A stretch of DNA of 64,000 bases. It comes from Sipunculus nudus. Its lineage: Eukaryota; Annelida; Sipuncula; Golfingiida; Sipunculidae. Positions 1 to 13,100 of this stretch are shown here, piece after piece (the stretch's first letter is position 1; the number at the start of each line of letters is the position of its first letter). A model generated the notes under the pieces. That model had not been told where the DNA came from. It worked only from the letters and a program-made list of their open reading frames with translations, and made no database searches. The position numbers and the translations under genes were made by a program. The stretch is from the NCBI GenBank assembly GCA_026874595.1, contig CM049320.1, positions 54,193,070 to 54,257,069 on the forward strand, written 5' to 3'.

Positions 1-2165
1 ACCTTAATAGAAAAGCCTGGGAAGGACAGTAGATTCTTCATGGAGACCAATTAGTTTTTTGAATGTTGATTGTAAAATTATCAGTAAAGTATTAGCTAAC
101 CGTCTGAAAGCTGTATTGTCGGACCTGATTAATGATGACCAAACAGTGTTCGTCCATTGAAGGAATATTTGTAACACCAATCGTTTAATTTGTGATATAT
201 TAGGCTATTGTATTAGAAAGAACAAACCACATATAATGTTCGCTGTAGATTTCCCAGCCGCTTTCGATCCAATATGTATTGATTATTTGTTTATCGTGTT
301 GAAAAAATTCGGTTTTTGGTGAGACCTTTATCAAATGGGTCAAACTCCTCCACAATGACATAGAAAGCTGTGTAATGAATAACGGATACACGACAGGATA
401 TATAAAGGTAGCCAAGGGCCTGGGCAGGAAGACCCATTGGCCCCTTATCTATTTGTAATGGCCGTCGAAATACTAGCAATAATGGTACGAGAGTCCGTTT
501 CAATTAGAGAAATAAGTATCAGTGGAAAAGAAATTAATGTATTTTTGCAGACGATACAACCTATTTCCTTAGAGATATAGACTCAATGGTTACGTTACGC
601 TCAGTACTTGAGACTTTTGGTAATATTTCAGATATCAAATTAAATCATAAAAAATGTAAGGCTGCATGGATAAGCAACAAGGGTTATTATAAAAATGAAT
701 TAAATGAATTTAAATGGATGGACCTGAATGAAGACGCACTCAAAATATTAGGGATCTATCATACTTTTGATAGGCGTCTGTCAAATCCTCTGAACTTCCA
801 TAGAAACTTCGAGAAGATGCAAACAATATTTAATCTGTGGAAGCAAAAAGGTCTTTGACTATATATGGACGGAATACAATAATAAAAGTATTGGGTGTTT
901 CAAACATTATATTTGTTACTAATGTACTGGATCCGACAAAAGAATTCATAAAAATAGTAAAAGACTGTATGGTGGATTTCATATGGAATGGGAGAAAACC
1001 AAAAATTAAGTATAGCACTTTGCTTAATACTTAGATTCACAAAGAATTATGTGGATCGTAAAGTTAATCTGTGGGAATAATGGCAAACACACAATCATTC
1101 CTTACATGTATTTGAAAAAGATTGATGATTGGTGGAATAAAGAATATATGTGGAAACTTTGACCCGGAAATCCAAGATATTGAACTTCCAGACTTCTATA
1201 AACGTTGCCTGGAAGTATGGATTCCAATGACATCAGGGCAACCTCAAAATGAAGACACAATTTGTACCCAACAGTTGTGGAATAATAGATATATTACAGT
1301 GGGAGGTAAAACAATCTTTTGTCGATGTTTTTAAAATTTAGGGATAAAATAGGTATATCATTTGTATAACGTTAAAGAAGAAAAAAAGCATTTAAAGTTA
1401 TTTTATCTATTAACACTTATGATTATAAAAAGTATTTTATGCATTGGGCAGCATTGCAAAATGCAATAAAAAAAGTGGACAATACATATCAGTAAAACCA
1501 GAATCTCTTCCTTTCTTTCACAATTTTACTTAATTTCCTTTTAAGAGAGTGTACGTGACTTGCAAAAAATATCATTTAAGCATATTTATAATCAACTTAT
1601 TACGAATAAAACATCGGAACCAATACCAAAAAAGAAAATAACTAGTAGATATGAACATTTTAATTGGAAACGAGCAACTGCCTATGTTTACTCCGCAACA
1701 CTTGATATGTATCTTAGACAATTTCAATACAGGATTCTTAATAATGTACTTGGTGTTAATGAAAAACTCTATGTGTGGGAAGTATCTGATACACACAGAT
1801 GTTCGTATTGTTTTATTGAAAAAGAATCCGTCGTGCACTTATTTCGCGAATGTCATAATTCCATCACGTTTTATATGCAGATCAAAACTTGGGTCGGATA
1901 CAGGAACATCACGATGCCATCTCCTGGTCCAAGTGTAATTTATATGGGTGTTGAAAGTGAAGCAAACGTTGATCTTATTAACACGTTGCTCCTGATATAT
2001 AAATACGTGGTTTATAAAACCCGTGAGAGTCCAACTTCTCTGTGCATTGAGAAGTACATTATGCATGTTAAAAATACAGAACAAATGAAAAGAAAGGTAG
2101 CAAAAAATAGAAACAAAATTGTTATTCATGAGCAAACGTGGAAACAACTTTTCGAGGTACTATGA
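1..2165 (+). pseudogene. Decayed non-LTR retrotransposon (L1/Tx1-like) ORF2, reverse transcriptase and C-terminal part
   Basis: This is the remnant of a LINE polymerase that copied element RNA by target-primed reverse transcription. Conceptual translation, switching frame several times, gives a palm-entry block from 62 ([19 protein letters not shown]), motif A near 242 (AVDFPAAFDPI), the block PLAPYLFVMAVEILA near 435-480, and the catalytic motif C FADDT at 544. The frame of motif C runs on to 858. A 201-residue open frame at 1560-2165 carries the C-terminal Cys/His knuckle (CSYC then HLFREC) usual in this lineage. Several frameshifts and stops separate the blocks, so it is dead. The endonuclease half lies outside the window or is lost. 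L1/Tx1 assignment is from remembered motif layout and not from a search. Confidence 0.85.
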
Positions 2166-3766
2166 TTTTTTTACATGTACTCACATTACCATTGTAAGTA
2201 TAAATTGTAACAATATGTTATATCATAGGAAATCAGAACATAGAACTTTATACTTCTGTTTATAATAAGAAATACCTCTGTAATGTTAGTCCTTAAGTTT
2301 GTTATTTGTAAATATCACATTTAAATTTGAACCTATTTGTCATTACCGGAGTGACAATGAAATTATTTATTCTGAAATTGCCTGTTTTGTATATAAATAG
2401 ATTATTCTTTAAAAATAAAATTGGTGTCTGTGATGAAATGAAATATATTTGAAAAGATGAAAACCGATTTCATAATCTGAGACACCTAAAGAAAGAAAAA
2501 AAAAGAAAAAAAAAAGATTGTATGACTCTGTATTTGTTCAGTCAATGGTTCAGTTTAACTATACTTCATTTAGGCATATTGAAATATGGAGAAAAACATA
2601 CACATGTCACTAGATGTAATATTTGTTTGCAAGTGTTATTTATGAATTGGCACAGAACATGTCAACAACAGAATTTGGTAGGATATTTATTGTGAGGTCG
2701 GCCAGTTGATAGAGTAGTGATCAGAATGACTGTTTCTGTTTTTTTTTAATTTCACAATAAATCTTATCGGCTAATTTAACTAGAAAAGAAGAAGCAAATA
2801 ATCCCTTCTTCATAAAACAAACCATCGATATTAAATTTCTTTAAATAAGGTCTTTCAATAATCCTATGCTTATGAAGAATCCTAACTAACAATAATAAAA
2901 CATAAATTACCTTCTATAACATATAACATATTAAAGTGGTCCCTTCAATTTTTAATCTCACATATGCAGAGTTAAAGATGGGGAAATGCAGTTGCAGGCG
3001 AGATAGGGCAAGAAATGCTAAAAGAAATGGGTTTCAATTAATGAATACATGATCAGGCGATTTGAGATATTTAAAAAGAAAGCAGAGACACCTGAACCTA
3101 CTGCAGAGAATCATTCCCTTTGTAATAAAAAAAAACAGGAAACGTTGCATACTTGAATATGATAATTAAGTTAGTGTTCTTTTGAATAAGTTATGTTGTA
3201 TTTCCCATATCTGTGGTTGAGAGAATATTGTTATGAATTTATATTTGCCAGGAAAAAATTATTAATTTTTTGGTAGATTTTTGTCATTTCATAGTTAAGC
3301 ATGGCAATGGCAATGTCAGGTGAATTGTTGAAGATTGTTACTGCTTCATATTCTTCTACGTATCAAAGAAATGGCACGTGTCTTTTATAAAAAACACTGT
3401 TATATCCAGACAATTTAGCAGTACTTAGTCCATTTTTTAGATAGCTTTACACAAATTTAAACTCATATCGTTGATTGTTCTTTTTCAGACGCAAGTAATC
3501 AGATGTTATATCTTCGGGGAAGATCTCAGAAATATATTTGCATCTGTATGTAAAAAAGAGTACGTTCATTTGTTTTCAGAAGAGTGTTAAAATACAAAGT
3601 CTCAGAACAAATAACGTGGAAGAGGTTATAACATAAGAAAGGTATGCTATTTCTATTAGAAAAATAATCCCAGCAGGTGATAAATCGTAATGTTTTCCAT
3701 ATTATTTTTTATTATAATCAGAGGTTTCGTAGTACAGTATAATCTCTGGATTACTAAGGTAATAAC
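2166..3766. other. AT-rich sequence without a recognisable gene
   Basis: Probably LINE 3' flank followed by old intron or intergenic DNA. An A-rich run occurs near 2490-2515. Around 2965-3025 a short stretch resembles the minus-strand cassette at 3767, but it is too decayed to call. Confidence 0.5.
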
Positions 3767-3825
3767 CTGTCATCGCCGGTGTTCTAATTGGGGAAGTGTA
3801 GTTGCCGGGGTTGTGGTAGGTGGCA
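3767..3825 (-). pseudogene. Frameshifted mucin-like cassette (59 nt), downstream-most copy
   Basis: Acceptor (TTTTACCTAG) and donor (GTTATT) are both present. The cassette is 59 nt instead of 60. Reading phase 1 it starts V-P-P-T-T-T-P-A-T-T-L-P. After a one-base loss the end (R-T-P-A-M-T) is in another frame, and the original frame meets TGA. It resembles the 60-nt type of array 2 more than its 54-nt neighbours. Confidence 0.6.
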
Positions 3826-4600
3826 CTAGGTAAAATCAAATGTATCCGACATACAACATTTTGTTTATCAGCCGACTGCATCAAGCTTAAGAATGAAAAG
3901 TTTAGTCCTGTAAATTATATGTTTAGTTTTAAAAAAGTGCAAATATAATCTGAGACAGAAAAAAGTTTCAAAATTAAATAGTATTAGTATTAAGTATTGT
4001 TCAATGTTCTAATTAATAAGTTATGTTGTATATTCCATTAATTTACCGGAGGGAATAATCTCATGTATATATTTAATGTACCGGATTATTTTATTGGGTT
4101 TTGCTTTGGATTTTAATCATTTTAATGCGTACTATGTTATGTGTTCGCATTGTTTGCAAAATTAACCCCATGATTTCGATAGCTTATTTATATATCATTT
4201 CTTATAGGAAAATCCCATATATAAAAAAAAGTTCAAATAATATACGTATTTATTTTTCAAATCGAGAATGTCAGGAAATAATAAAGTGAAACTATTCACC
4301 TATTTTTTTGGTAATTACCATTTCCTTAAAACAAAATTGTAGTCGACGAACTTGTATTTGGGGTACATGTGTTGTGGCCGGAGACAATTAGTAAAATAAG
4401 ATGCATTGCTTCAAACAATATGAATGCTAATCAGCCAAACTTTCTCGTGTTTACTTTTGAGATTTGCTAAAAGTTCAATTTGTTTGCCCTTATTAATTTT
4501 TCCTATCTCTACTCATTCGATTATACTTGATATATTCCATCCATTGTTGAATTTAGCGATGTTTTTCCACCACAGTAGAAAACAATAAATGAAGCATTCA
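3826..4600. other. Diverged repeat-unit DNA between the 3767 cassette and array 1
   Basis: The first 70 bases retain the block that precedes every cassette (TTTATCAGCCGACTGCATCA resembles ATTATCAACCAACAGCATCA). The rest is AT-rich and aligns only patchily with array 1. No gene seen. Confidence 0.45.
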
Positions 4601-5044
4601 GCTTTAATGTTTATTGGCAGATTCATGTTTGCTGATTCGCATTACAGTATTGCGATGCATCTCTTTGAAGGAAATTTTGTTCGAGGGCAGAAAATGTACA
4701 CAATCATTTTATTGCCAGAAACAGTGAAAGAACGTGTGGGGCAAACTGATTTTAAAAATAATTAATTCAGCGTAAAAGTTAAATTATTCAATCAATAACG
4801 AATGATGCAGGGTTCCATTATCTTCGATCTGTTTGTAAAAAAAAATAAGAAGGTATATTTTTTTACAGAACAGAATAAGAATAAACATTTCTAGAAGAAA
4901 AAAAAGAGCATAAAAAAGTAGGCTTTTTTTGAAAATTGAAAAAAAACTTCAGCAAGTGATCAAGTGTAACATTTACATACATCTTCAGATAATAATCAGA
5001 TTTTAAGTAGTAACGTATAATCTGATTTCATCGTTAGTACTAAC

Positions 5045-5098
5045 CTGTCGTAGCCAGTGTTGTAGTCCAGACAGGTGGCGTTGTTGTGGTCGTAGGCA
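5045..5098 (-). CDS. Mucin-like cassette exon, array 1 unit 1 (54 nt)
   Basis: Reads VPTTTTTPPVWTTTLATT in phase 1, the first Val codon being split across the junction. Acceptor is ACTTAG and donor is GTTAGT. This is the low-coordinate edge copy; it keeps the Trp seen at the opposite edge (23709, 24597) and lost in the homogenised centre. Confidence 0.65.
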
Positions 5099-5934
5099 CT
5101 AAGTAAAATTAATTGAATGCGGAAAAAATAACTTTGCTCCATTATCAACCAACAGCATCAGGTTAAATATTGTGATCAGTATATTAATCTTTTTTCAGGT
5201 GAAAAGATGTTATGCCCTTTTTTCAGGTATAATATCACACTCCACAAGTTAAAACTTTAATATCAGACAGGCAAATTTCAGCATTCAGGAAAAAATTATA
5301 AAAGAATGACAAGGTTCAATATATATGTTTGGTTCTAAATTAAAGATATGTTAAGAACAAGGTTTGATGAGGATATATTGCATGAGAAAGTGCAGTCCCT
5401 ACATAAGGAAAAACATTTGCTATTCCATCAGCTCTTTATTTCACAATCAAATTATTCTCTGAATGACGAATTTCAGAAAGAAAAAGTAAAAACAACTCGT
5501 TGAATCTTTAAGAAATAGAGGATAAATATTTAATTCATTCCTCTGTAAGAGCAAGGCTATTTTGTATGAGCAGAAAAAGCTACGCTATTATATTTTGCCA
5601 GAAACAATCAAAGAAAGTATGTCACAAACTGATGTAAACAGTAATTAATTCGGCGGAGAAGTTAAATTATCTGATGAATAACGTATGATGCAGGGTCATA
5701 ATAATTTGGATCTGTTTGTAAAACAGAAAATTCATTTTTTTACAGAACAGAATGAAAGTAAACATTTCCAGACAAAAAAAACATAAAATACGTGTGAGAA
5801 TAAAAAAGTAAGCTATTCCCATTGAAATCTAAAAAATCTCAGCAAGTGATCAAGTATAATATGTACATACTCCATTCTTTGATAATCAGATGATGTGTAG
5901 CCAAGTGTAATCTGATGTCATCGTAAGTACTAAC

Positions 5935-5988
5935 CTGTCGTATACGGTGTTGTAGACAATACCGGTGGCGTTGTTGTGGTCGTAGGCA
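5935..5988 (-). CDS. Mucin-like cassette exon, array 1 unit 2 (54 nt)
   Basis: Reads VPTTTTTPPVLSTTPYTT with intact acceptor and donor. It is the only copy with Ser after Leu. Confidence 0.65.
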
Positions 5989-6825
5989 CTAAGTAAAATC
6001 AAATGTATCCGGAAAAAATTACTTTGTTCCATTATCAACCAACAGCATCAGGTTAAATATTGTGATCAGTGTATTTAGCATTTTTTCAGGGGAAAAGATG
6101 TTATGCCCTTTTTATGGTATAATATAACACTCCACCAGTTAAACTGTTACATCAGACAGGCCAATTTCAGCATTCATGAAAACTATTTTTAAAAAAATGA
6201 CAAGATTCAATATATATGTTTAGTTCTAATTTGAAGACATGTCAAGAACGAGGTTTGATGAGGATATATTGCGTGAGAAAGAGCAGTCCCTACATAAGGA
6301 AAAACATTGGCTATTCCCTTAGCTCTTTATTTCACAATAAAATTATTCTCTGAATGACGAATTTCAGAAAGAAAAAGTAAAAAAAAAATGAATCTTTAAG
6401 AAATAAAGGATAAATATTTATTTCATTCCTCTATGAGAACAAGGCTATTTTGTTTCAGGGGAAAAAGCTACGCTATCATATTATTGCCAGAAACAGTGAA
6501 AAAATGTATGGCACAAACTGATGTAAACAGTAATTAATGCAGCCGGAAAGATAAAATTATCCGATCAATAACGTATCATGCAGGGTCAAATTAATTTGGA
6601 TCTGTTTTTAAAAGAGAAGATTCATTTTTTACAAAACATAATAAGAATAAACCTTTCCCGATGAAATTACGTAAAATACGTGTCAGCATAAAAAGTAGGC
6701 TATTCCCGTTGAAAAAAAATCTCAAAATCTCAGCAAGTGATCAAGCGTAATATGTACAAACTTCTATTGTTAATAATCAGATGTTGTGTAGTAGCGTATA
6801 ATCTGATGTCATCGTAAGTACTAAC

Positions 6826-6877
6826 CTGTCGTATACGTGTTTAGTCAAGACAGGTGCCGTTGTTGTGGTCATAGGCA
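6826..6877 (-). pseudogene. Broken cassette, array 1 unit 3 (52 nt)
   Basis: The acceptor AG has become TG (ACTTTG) and two bases are missing in the second half, so it could be neither spliced in nor read in frame. The donor GTTAGT survives. Isolated decay of this copy shows selection is not acting on every unit. Confidence 0.7.
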
Positions 6878-7712
6878 CAAAGTAAAATCAAATAAATCCG
6901 GAAAAAAATTACTTTGTTCCATTATTAACCAACAGCAAAAGGGAAAATATTGTGATCAGTATATTAAGCTTTTTTTCAGGTGAAAAGATGTTATCCTTTT
7001 TTTTAGGTTTTATATAGCACGCCACCAGTTAAACAGTGACATCATACAGGCAAATTTCAGCATTCAGGAAAAATATTTAAAAAAAAATGACAAGATTCAA
7101 TATATTTGTTTAGTTCTAATTTTAAGACATGTCAAGAACAAGGTTTGGTGAGGATACATTGCATAAGAAAGAACAGTCCCCTAATAAGGAAAAACATTGG
7201 CTATTCCATTAGCTCTTTATTTCACAATCACATTATTCTTTGAATGACGAATTTCAGAAAGAAAAAGTAAAAACAACTCGTTGAATCTTTAAGAAATAAA
7301 GGATAAATGTTTACTTCATTCCTCTGTGAGAGCAAGGCTATTTTTTTTAAGCAGAAAAAGCTACGCTATCATATTATTGCCAGAAACAGTGAAAGAAAAT
7401 ATGGCACAAACTGATGTAAACAGTAATTTATTCACCGGGAAAGTTAAATTATCCGATCAATAACGTATGATGCAGGGTTATATTAATTTGGATGTGTTTT
7501 TAAAACATAAGGTTCATTTTTTACAAAACAGAATGAGAATAATCCTTTCCAGAAGAAATTAATTAAAATACGTGAGAGCATAAAAAAGTAGGCTATTCCC
7601 GTTGAAAAAAATAATCTCAGCAAGTGACCAAGTGTAATATGTACATACTTCTTTTGTTAATAATCAGATGTTGTGTAGTAGCGTATAAATTGATGTCATC
7701 GTAAGTACTATC

Positions 7713-7766
7713 ATGTCGTATACGGTGTTGTAGTCAAGACAGGTGCCGTTGTTGTGGTCGTAGGCA
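7713..7766 (-). pseudogene. Donor-less cassette (type B), array 1 unit 4
   Basis: 54 nt, frame open (ends LTTTPYTT), acceptor good. The exon's last G is T and the donor GT is GA. It is an isolated type B unit and the only B copy with Pro rather than Gln before Tyr. Confidence 0.65.
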
Positions 7767-8606
7767 CTAAGTAAAATCAAATAAATCAGGAAAAAAATTA
7801 CTTTGTTCCATTATTAACCAACAGCATAAGGGAAAATACTGTGATCAGTACATTAAGCTTTTTTCAGGTGAAAAGATGTTATCCCTTTTTAAGGTATTAT
7901 ATAGCACGCCACCAGTAAAACGGTGACATCAGACAGGCAAATTTCAGCATTCAGGAGAAATATTTTTTTAAAAAATGACAAGATTCAATATATTGTTAAG
8001 TTCTAATTTTAAGACATGTCACGAACAAGGTTTGGTGAGGATACATTGCATAAGAAAGAGCAGTCCCCTAATAAGGAAAAACATTGGCTATTCCATTAGC
8101 TCTTTATTTCACTATCAAATTATTCTCTGAATGACGAATTTCAGAAAGAAAAAAAGTAAAAAAAAAAAAAAAATTGTTGAACCTTTAAGAAATAAAGGAT
8201 AAATGTTTATTTCATTCCACTGTAAGAGCAAGGCTATTTTTTAGCAGAAAAAGCTACGCTATCATATTTTTGCCAGAAACAGTGAAAAAAAAAATATGGC
8301 ACAAACTGATGTAAACAGTAATTAATGCAGCGGGAAAGTTAGATTATCCGACCAATAACGTATGATGCAGGGTCATATTAATTTGGATGTGTTTTTAAAA
8401 CATTAGGTTCATTTTTTACAAAACAGAATGAGAATAAACCTTTCCAGAAGAAATTAATTAAAATACGTGTGAGCATAAAAAAGTAGGCTATTCCCGTTGA
8501 AAAAAAAATCTCAGCAAGTGATCAAGCGTAATATGTACATACTTCTTTTGTTAATAATCAGATATTGTGTAGTAGCGTATAATCTGATGTCATCGTAAGT
8601 ACTAAC

Positions 8607-8660
8607 CTGTCGTATACCGTGTTGTAGTCAAGACAGGTGCCGTTGTTGTGGTCGTAGGCA
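8607..8660 (-). CDS. Mucin-like cassette exon, array 1 unit 5
   Basis: Reads VPTTTTTAPVLTTTRYTT, the majority sequence of the array centre. Compared with the 24597 copy, Trp is Leu and Pro-Ala is Arg-Tyr. Splice sites intact. Confidence 0.65.
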
Positions 8661-9494
8661 CTAAGTAAAATCAAATAAATCCGGAAAAAAATTACTTGGT
8701 TCCATTATCAACCAACAGCATCAGGTTAAATATTGTGATCAGTGTATTAAGCTTTTTTTTCAGGTGAAAAGATGTTATCCTTTTTTTAAGGTTTTATATA
8801 GCACGCCACCTGTTAAACAGTGACATCAGACAGGCAAATTTCAGCATTCAGGAAAAATATTTAAAAAAAATGACAAGATTCAATATATATGTTTAGTTCT
8901 AATTTTAAGACATGTCAAGAACAAAGTTTGATGAGGATACATTGCATAAGAAAGAGCAGTCCCCTAATAAGGAAAAACATTGGCTGTTCCATCAGCTCTT
9001 TATTTCACAATCACATTATTCTTTGAATGATGAATTTCAGAAAGAAAAAGTAAAAACAACTCGTTGAATCTTTAAGAAATGATGGATAAATGTTTATTTC
9101 ATTCTTCTGTAAGATCAAGGCTATTTTTTTTAGCAGAAAAAGCTACGCTATCATATTATTGCCAGAAACAGTGAAAGAAAATATGGCACAAACTGATGTA
9201 AACAGTAATTTATTCACCGGGAAAGTTAAATTATCCGATCAATAACGTATGATGCAGGGTTATATTAATTTGGATGTGTTTTTAAAACATAAGGTTCATT
9301 TTTTACAAAACAGAATGAGAATAATCCTTTCCAGAAGAAATTAATTAAAATACGTGTGAGCATTAAAAAAGTAGGCTATTCCCGTTGAAAAAAAAATCTC
9401 AGCAAGTGATCAAGCGTAATATGTACATACTTCTTTTGTTAATAATCAGATATTGTGTAGTAGCGTATAATCTGATGTCATCGTAAGTACTAAC

Positions 9495-9548
9495 CTGTCG
9501 TATACCGTGTTGTAGTCAAGACAGGTGCCGTTGTTGTGGTCGTAGGCA
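9495..9548 (-). CDS. Mucin-like cassette exon, array 1 unit 6
   Basis: Same 18-residue cassette as the 8607 copy with the same ACTTAG acceptor and GTTAGT donor. Its unit is 888 bp from that copy. Confidence 0.65.
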
Positions 9549-10381
9549 CTAAGTAAAATCAAATAAATCCGGAAAAAATTACTTGGTTCCATTATCAACC
9601 AACAGCATCAGGTTAAATATTGTGATCAGTGTATTAAGCTTTTTTTTCAGGTGAAAAGATGTTATCCTTTTTTTAAGGTTTTATATAGCACGCCATCAGT
9701 TAAACAGTGACATCAGACAGGCAAATTTCAGCATTCAGGAAAAATATTTAAACAAAAATGACAAGATTCAATATATATGTTTAGTTCTAATTTTAAGACA
9801 TGTCAAGAACAAAGTTTGGTGAGGATACATTGCATAAGAAAGAGCAGTCCCCTAATAAGGAAAAACATTGGGTGTTCCATCAGCTCTTTATTTCACAATC
9901 ACATTATTCTTTGAATGACGAATTTCAGAAAGAAAAAGTAAAAACAACTCGTTGAATCTTTAAGAAATGAAGGATAAATGTTTATTTCATTCTTCTGTAA
10001 GAGCAAGGCTATTTTCTTAGCAGAAAAAGCTACGCTATCATATTATTGCCAGAAACAGTGAAAGAAAATATGGCACAAACTGATGTAAACAGTAATTTAT
10101 TCACCGGGAAAGTTAAATTATCCGATCAATAACGTATGATGCAGGGTTATATTAATTTGAATGTGATTTTAAAACATAAGGTTCATTTTTTACAAAACAG
10201 AATGAGAATAATCCTTTCCAGAAGAAATTAATTAAAATACGTGTGAGCATAAAAAAGTAGGCTATTCCCGTTGAAAAAAATAATCTCAGCAAGTGACCAA
10301 GTGTAATATGTACATACTTCTTTAGTTAATAATCAGATATTGTGTAGTAGCGTATAATCTGATGTCATCGTAAGTACTAAC

Positions 10382-10435
10382 CTGTCGTATACCGTGTTGT
10401 AGTCAAGACAGGTGCCGTTGTTGTGGTCGTAGGCA
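10382..10435 (-). CDS. Mucin-like cassette exon, array 1 unit 7 (A)
   Basis: Majority cassette, splice sites intact. First A member of the A/B alternating block. Confidence 0.65.
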
Positions 10436-11271
10436 CTAAGTAAAATCAAATAAATCCGGAAAAAAATTACTTGGTTCCATTATCAACCAACAGCATCAGG
10501 TTAAATATTGTGATCAGTGTATTAAGCTTTTTTTTCAGGTGAAAAGATGTTATCCTTTTTTTAAGGTTTTATATAGCACGCCACCAGTTAAACAGTGACA
10601 TCAGACAGGCAAATTTCAGCATTCAGGAAAAATATTTTTTAAAAAATGACAAGATTCAATATATATGTTTAGTTCTAATTTTAAGACATGTCAAGAACAA
10701 GGTTTGGTGAGGATACATTGCATAAGAAAGAGCAGTCCCCTAATAAGGAAAAACATTGGGTGTTCCATCAGCTCTTTATTTCACAATCACATTATTCTCT
10801 TAATGACGAATTTCAGAAAGAAAAAGTAAAAACAACCCGTTGAATCTTTAAGAAATGAAGGATAAATGTTTACTTCATTCCTCTGTGAGAGCAAGGCTAT
10901 TTTTTTTAAGCAGAAAAAGCTACGCTATCATATTATTGCCAGAAACAGTGAAAGAAAATATGGCACAAACTGATGTAAACAGTAATTTATTCACCGGGAA
11001 AGTTAAATTATCCGATCAATAACGTATGATGCAGGGTTATATTAATTTGGATGTGTTTTTAAAACATAAGGTTCATTTTTTACAAAACAGAATGAGAATA
11101 ATCCTTTCCAGAAGAAATTAATTAAAATACGTGAGAGCATAAAAAAGTAGGCTATTCCCGTTGAAAAAAATAATCTCACCAAGTGACCAAGTGTAATATG
11201 TACATACTTCTTTTGTTAATAATCAGATGTTGTGTAGTAGCGTATAAATTGATGTCATCGTAAGTACTATC

Positions 11272-11325
11272 ATGTCGTATACTGTGTTGTAGTCAAGACA
11301 GGTGCCGTTGTTGTGGTCGTAGGCA
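11272..11325 (-). pseudogene. Donor-less cassette (type B), array 1 unit 8
   Basis: 54 nt, open frame ending LTTTQYTT, acceptor ACTCAG good. The junction reads ACAT/GATAGT in place of ACAG/GTTAGT, so the canonical donor is gone. If the unit is transcribed, the exon should be skipped or use another donor. Confidence 0.65.
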
Positions 11326-12157
11326 CTGAGTAAAATCAAATAAATCCGGAAAAAAATTACTTTGTTCCATTATTAACCAACAGCATAAGGGAAAATACTG
11401 TGATCAGTACATTAAGCTTTTTTCAGGTGAAAAGATGTTATCCCTTTTTAAGGTATTATATAGCACGCCACCAGTAAAACGGTGACATCAGACAGGCAAA
11501 TTTCAGCATTCAGGAAAAATATTTTAAAAAAAATGACAAGATTCAATATATATGTTAAGTTCTAATTTTAAGACATGTCAAGAACAAAGTTTGATGAGGA
11601 TACATTGCATAAGAAAGAGCAGTCCCCTAATAAGGAAAAACATTGGCTGTTCCATCAGCTCTTTATTTCACAATCACATTATTCTTTGAATGACGAATTT
11701 CAGAAAGAAAAAGTAAAAACAACTCGTTGAATCTTTAAGAAATGATGGATAAATGTTTATTTCATTCCTCTGTAAGAGCAAGGCTATTTTTTTTAGCAGA
11801 AAAAGCTACGCTATCATATTATTGCCAGAAACAGTGAAAGAAAATATGGCACAAACTGATGTAAACAGTAATTTATTCACCGGGAAAGTTAAATTATCCG
11901 ATCAATAACGTATGATGCAGGGTTATATTAATTTGGATGTGTTTTTAAAACATAAGGTTCATTTTTTACAAAACAGAATGAGAATAATCCTTTCCAGAAG
12001 AAATTAATTAAAATACGTGTGAGCATTAAAAAAGTAGGCTATTCCCGTTGAAAAAAAAATCTCAGCAAGTGATCAAGCGTAATATGTACATACTTCTTTT
12101 GTTAATAATCAGATATTGTGTAGTAGCGTATAATCTGATGTCATCGTAAGTACTAAC

Positions 12158-12211
12158 CTGTCGTATACCGTGTTGTAGTCAAGACAGGTGCCGTTGTTGT
12201 GGTCGTAGGCA
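12158..12211 (-). CDS. Mucin-like cassette exon, array 1 unit 9 (A)
   Basis: Majority cassette, splice sites intact, between B units at 11272 and 13047. Confidence 0.65.
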
Positions 12212-13046
12212 CTAAGTAAAATCAAATAAATCCGGAAAAAATTACTTGGTTCCATTATCAACCAACAGCATCAGGTTAAATATTGTGATCAGTGTATTAA
12301 GCTTTTTTTTCAGGTGAAAAGATGTTATCCTTTTTTTAAGGTTTTATATAGCACGCCACCAGTTAAACAGTGACATCAGACAGGCAAATTTCAGCATTCA
12401 GGAAAAATATTTAATAAAAAAATGACAAGATTCAATATATATGTTTAGTTCTAATTTTAAGACATGTCAAGAACAAGGTTTGGTGAGGATACATTGCATA
12501 AGAAAGAGCAGTCCCCTAATAAGGAAAAACATTGGCTATTCCATTAGCTCTTTATTTCACAATCACATTATTCTCTTAATGACGAATTTCAGAAAGAAAA
12601 AGTAAAAACAACTCGTTGAATCTTTAAGAAATAAAGGATAAATGTTTACTTCATTCCTCTGTGAGAGCAAGGCTATTTTTTTAAGCAGAAAAAGCTACGC
12701 TATCATATTATTGCCAGAAACAGTGAAAGAAAATATGGCACAAACTGATGTAAACAGTAATTTATTCACCGGGAAAGTTAAATTATCCGATCAATAACGT
12801 ATGATGCAGGGTTATATTAATTTGGATGTGTTTTTAAAACATAAGGTTCATTTTTTACAAAACAGAATGAGAATAATCCTTTCCAGAAGAAATTAATTAA
12901 AATACGTGAGAGCATAAAAAAGTAGGCTATTCCCGTTGAAAAAAATAATCTCACCAAGTGACCAAGTGTAATATGTACATACTTCTTTTGTTAATAATCA
13001 GATGTTGTGTAGTAGCGTATAAATTGATGTCATCGTAAGTACTATC

Positions 13047-13100
13047 ATGTCGTATACTGTGTTGTAGTCAAGACAGGTGCCGTTGTTGTGGTCGTAGGCA
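13047..13100 (-). pseudogene. Donor-less cassette (type B), array 1 unit 10
   Basis: Same junction change (ACAT/GATAGT) and Gln-Tyr variant as the 11272 copy, 1775 bp away. Confidence 0.65.

Noticed and set aside
1-2165. Host gene with reverse-transcriptase-like domain (for example telomerase)
   Set aside because: Motif layout and the C-terminal Cys/His knuckle are those of a LINE, and multiple frame breaks rule out a functional gene.
8735-8775. Plus-strand acceptor-like TTTTTTTTCAG followed by GTGAAAAGATG in every unit
   Set aside because: It looks like a 3' splice site but is followed by stops in all frames within a short distance and lies in the conserved block upstream of the minus-strand acceptor, which explains it better.
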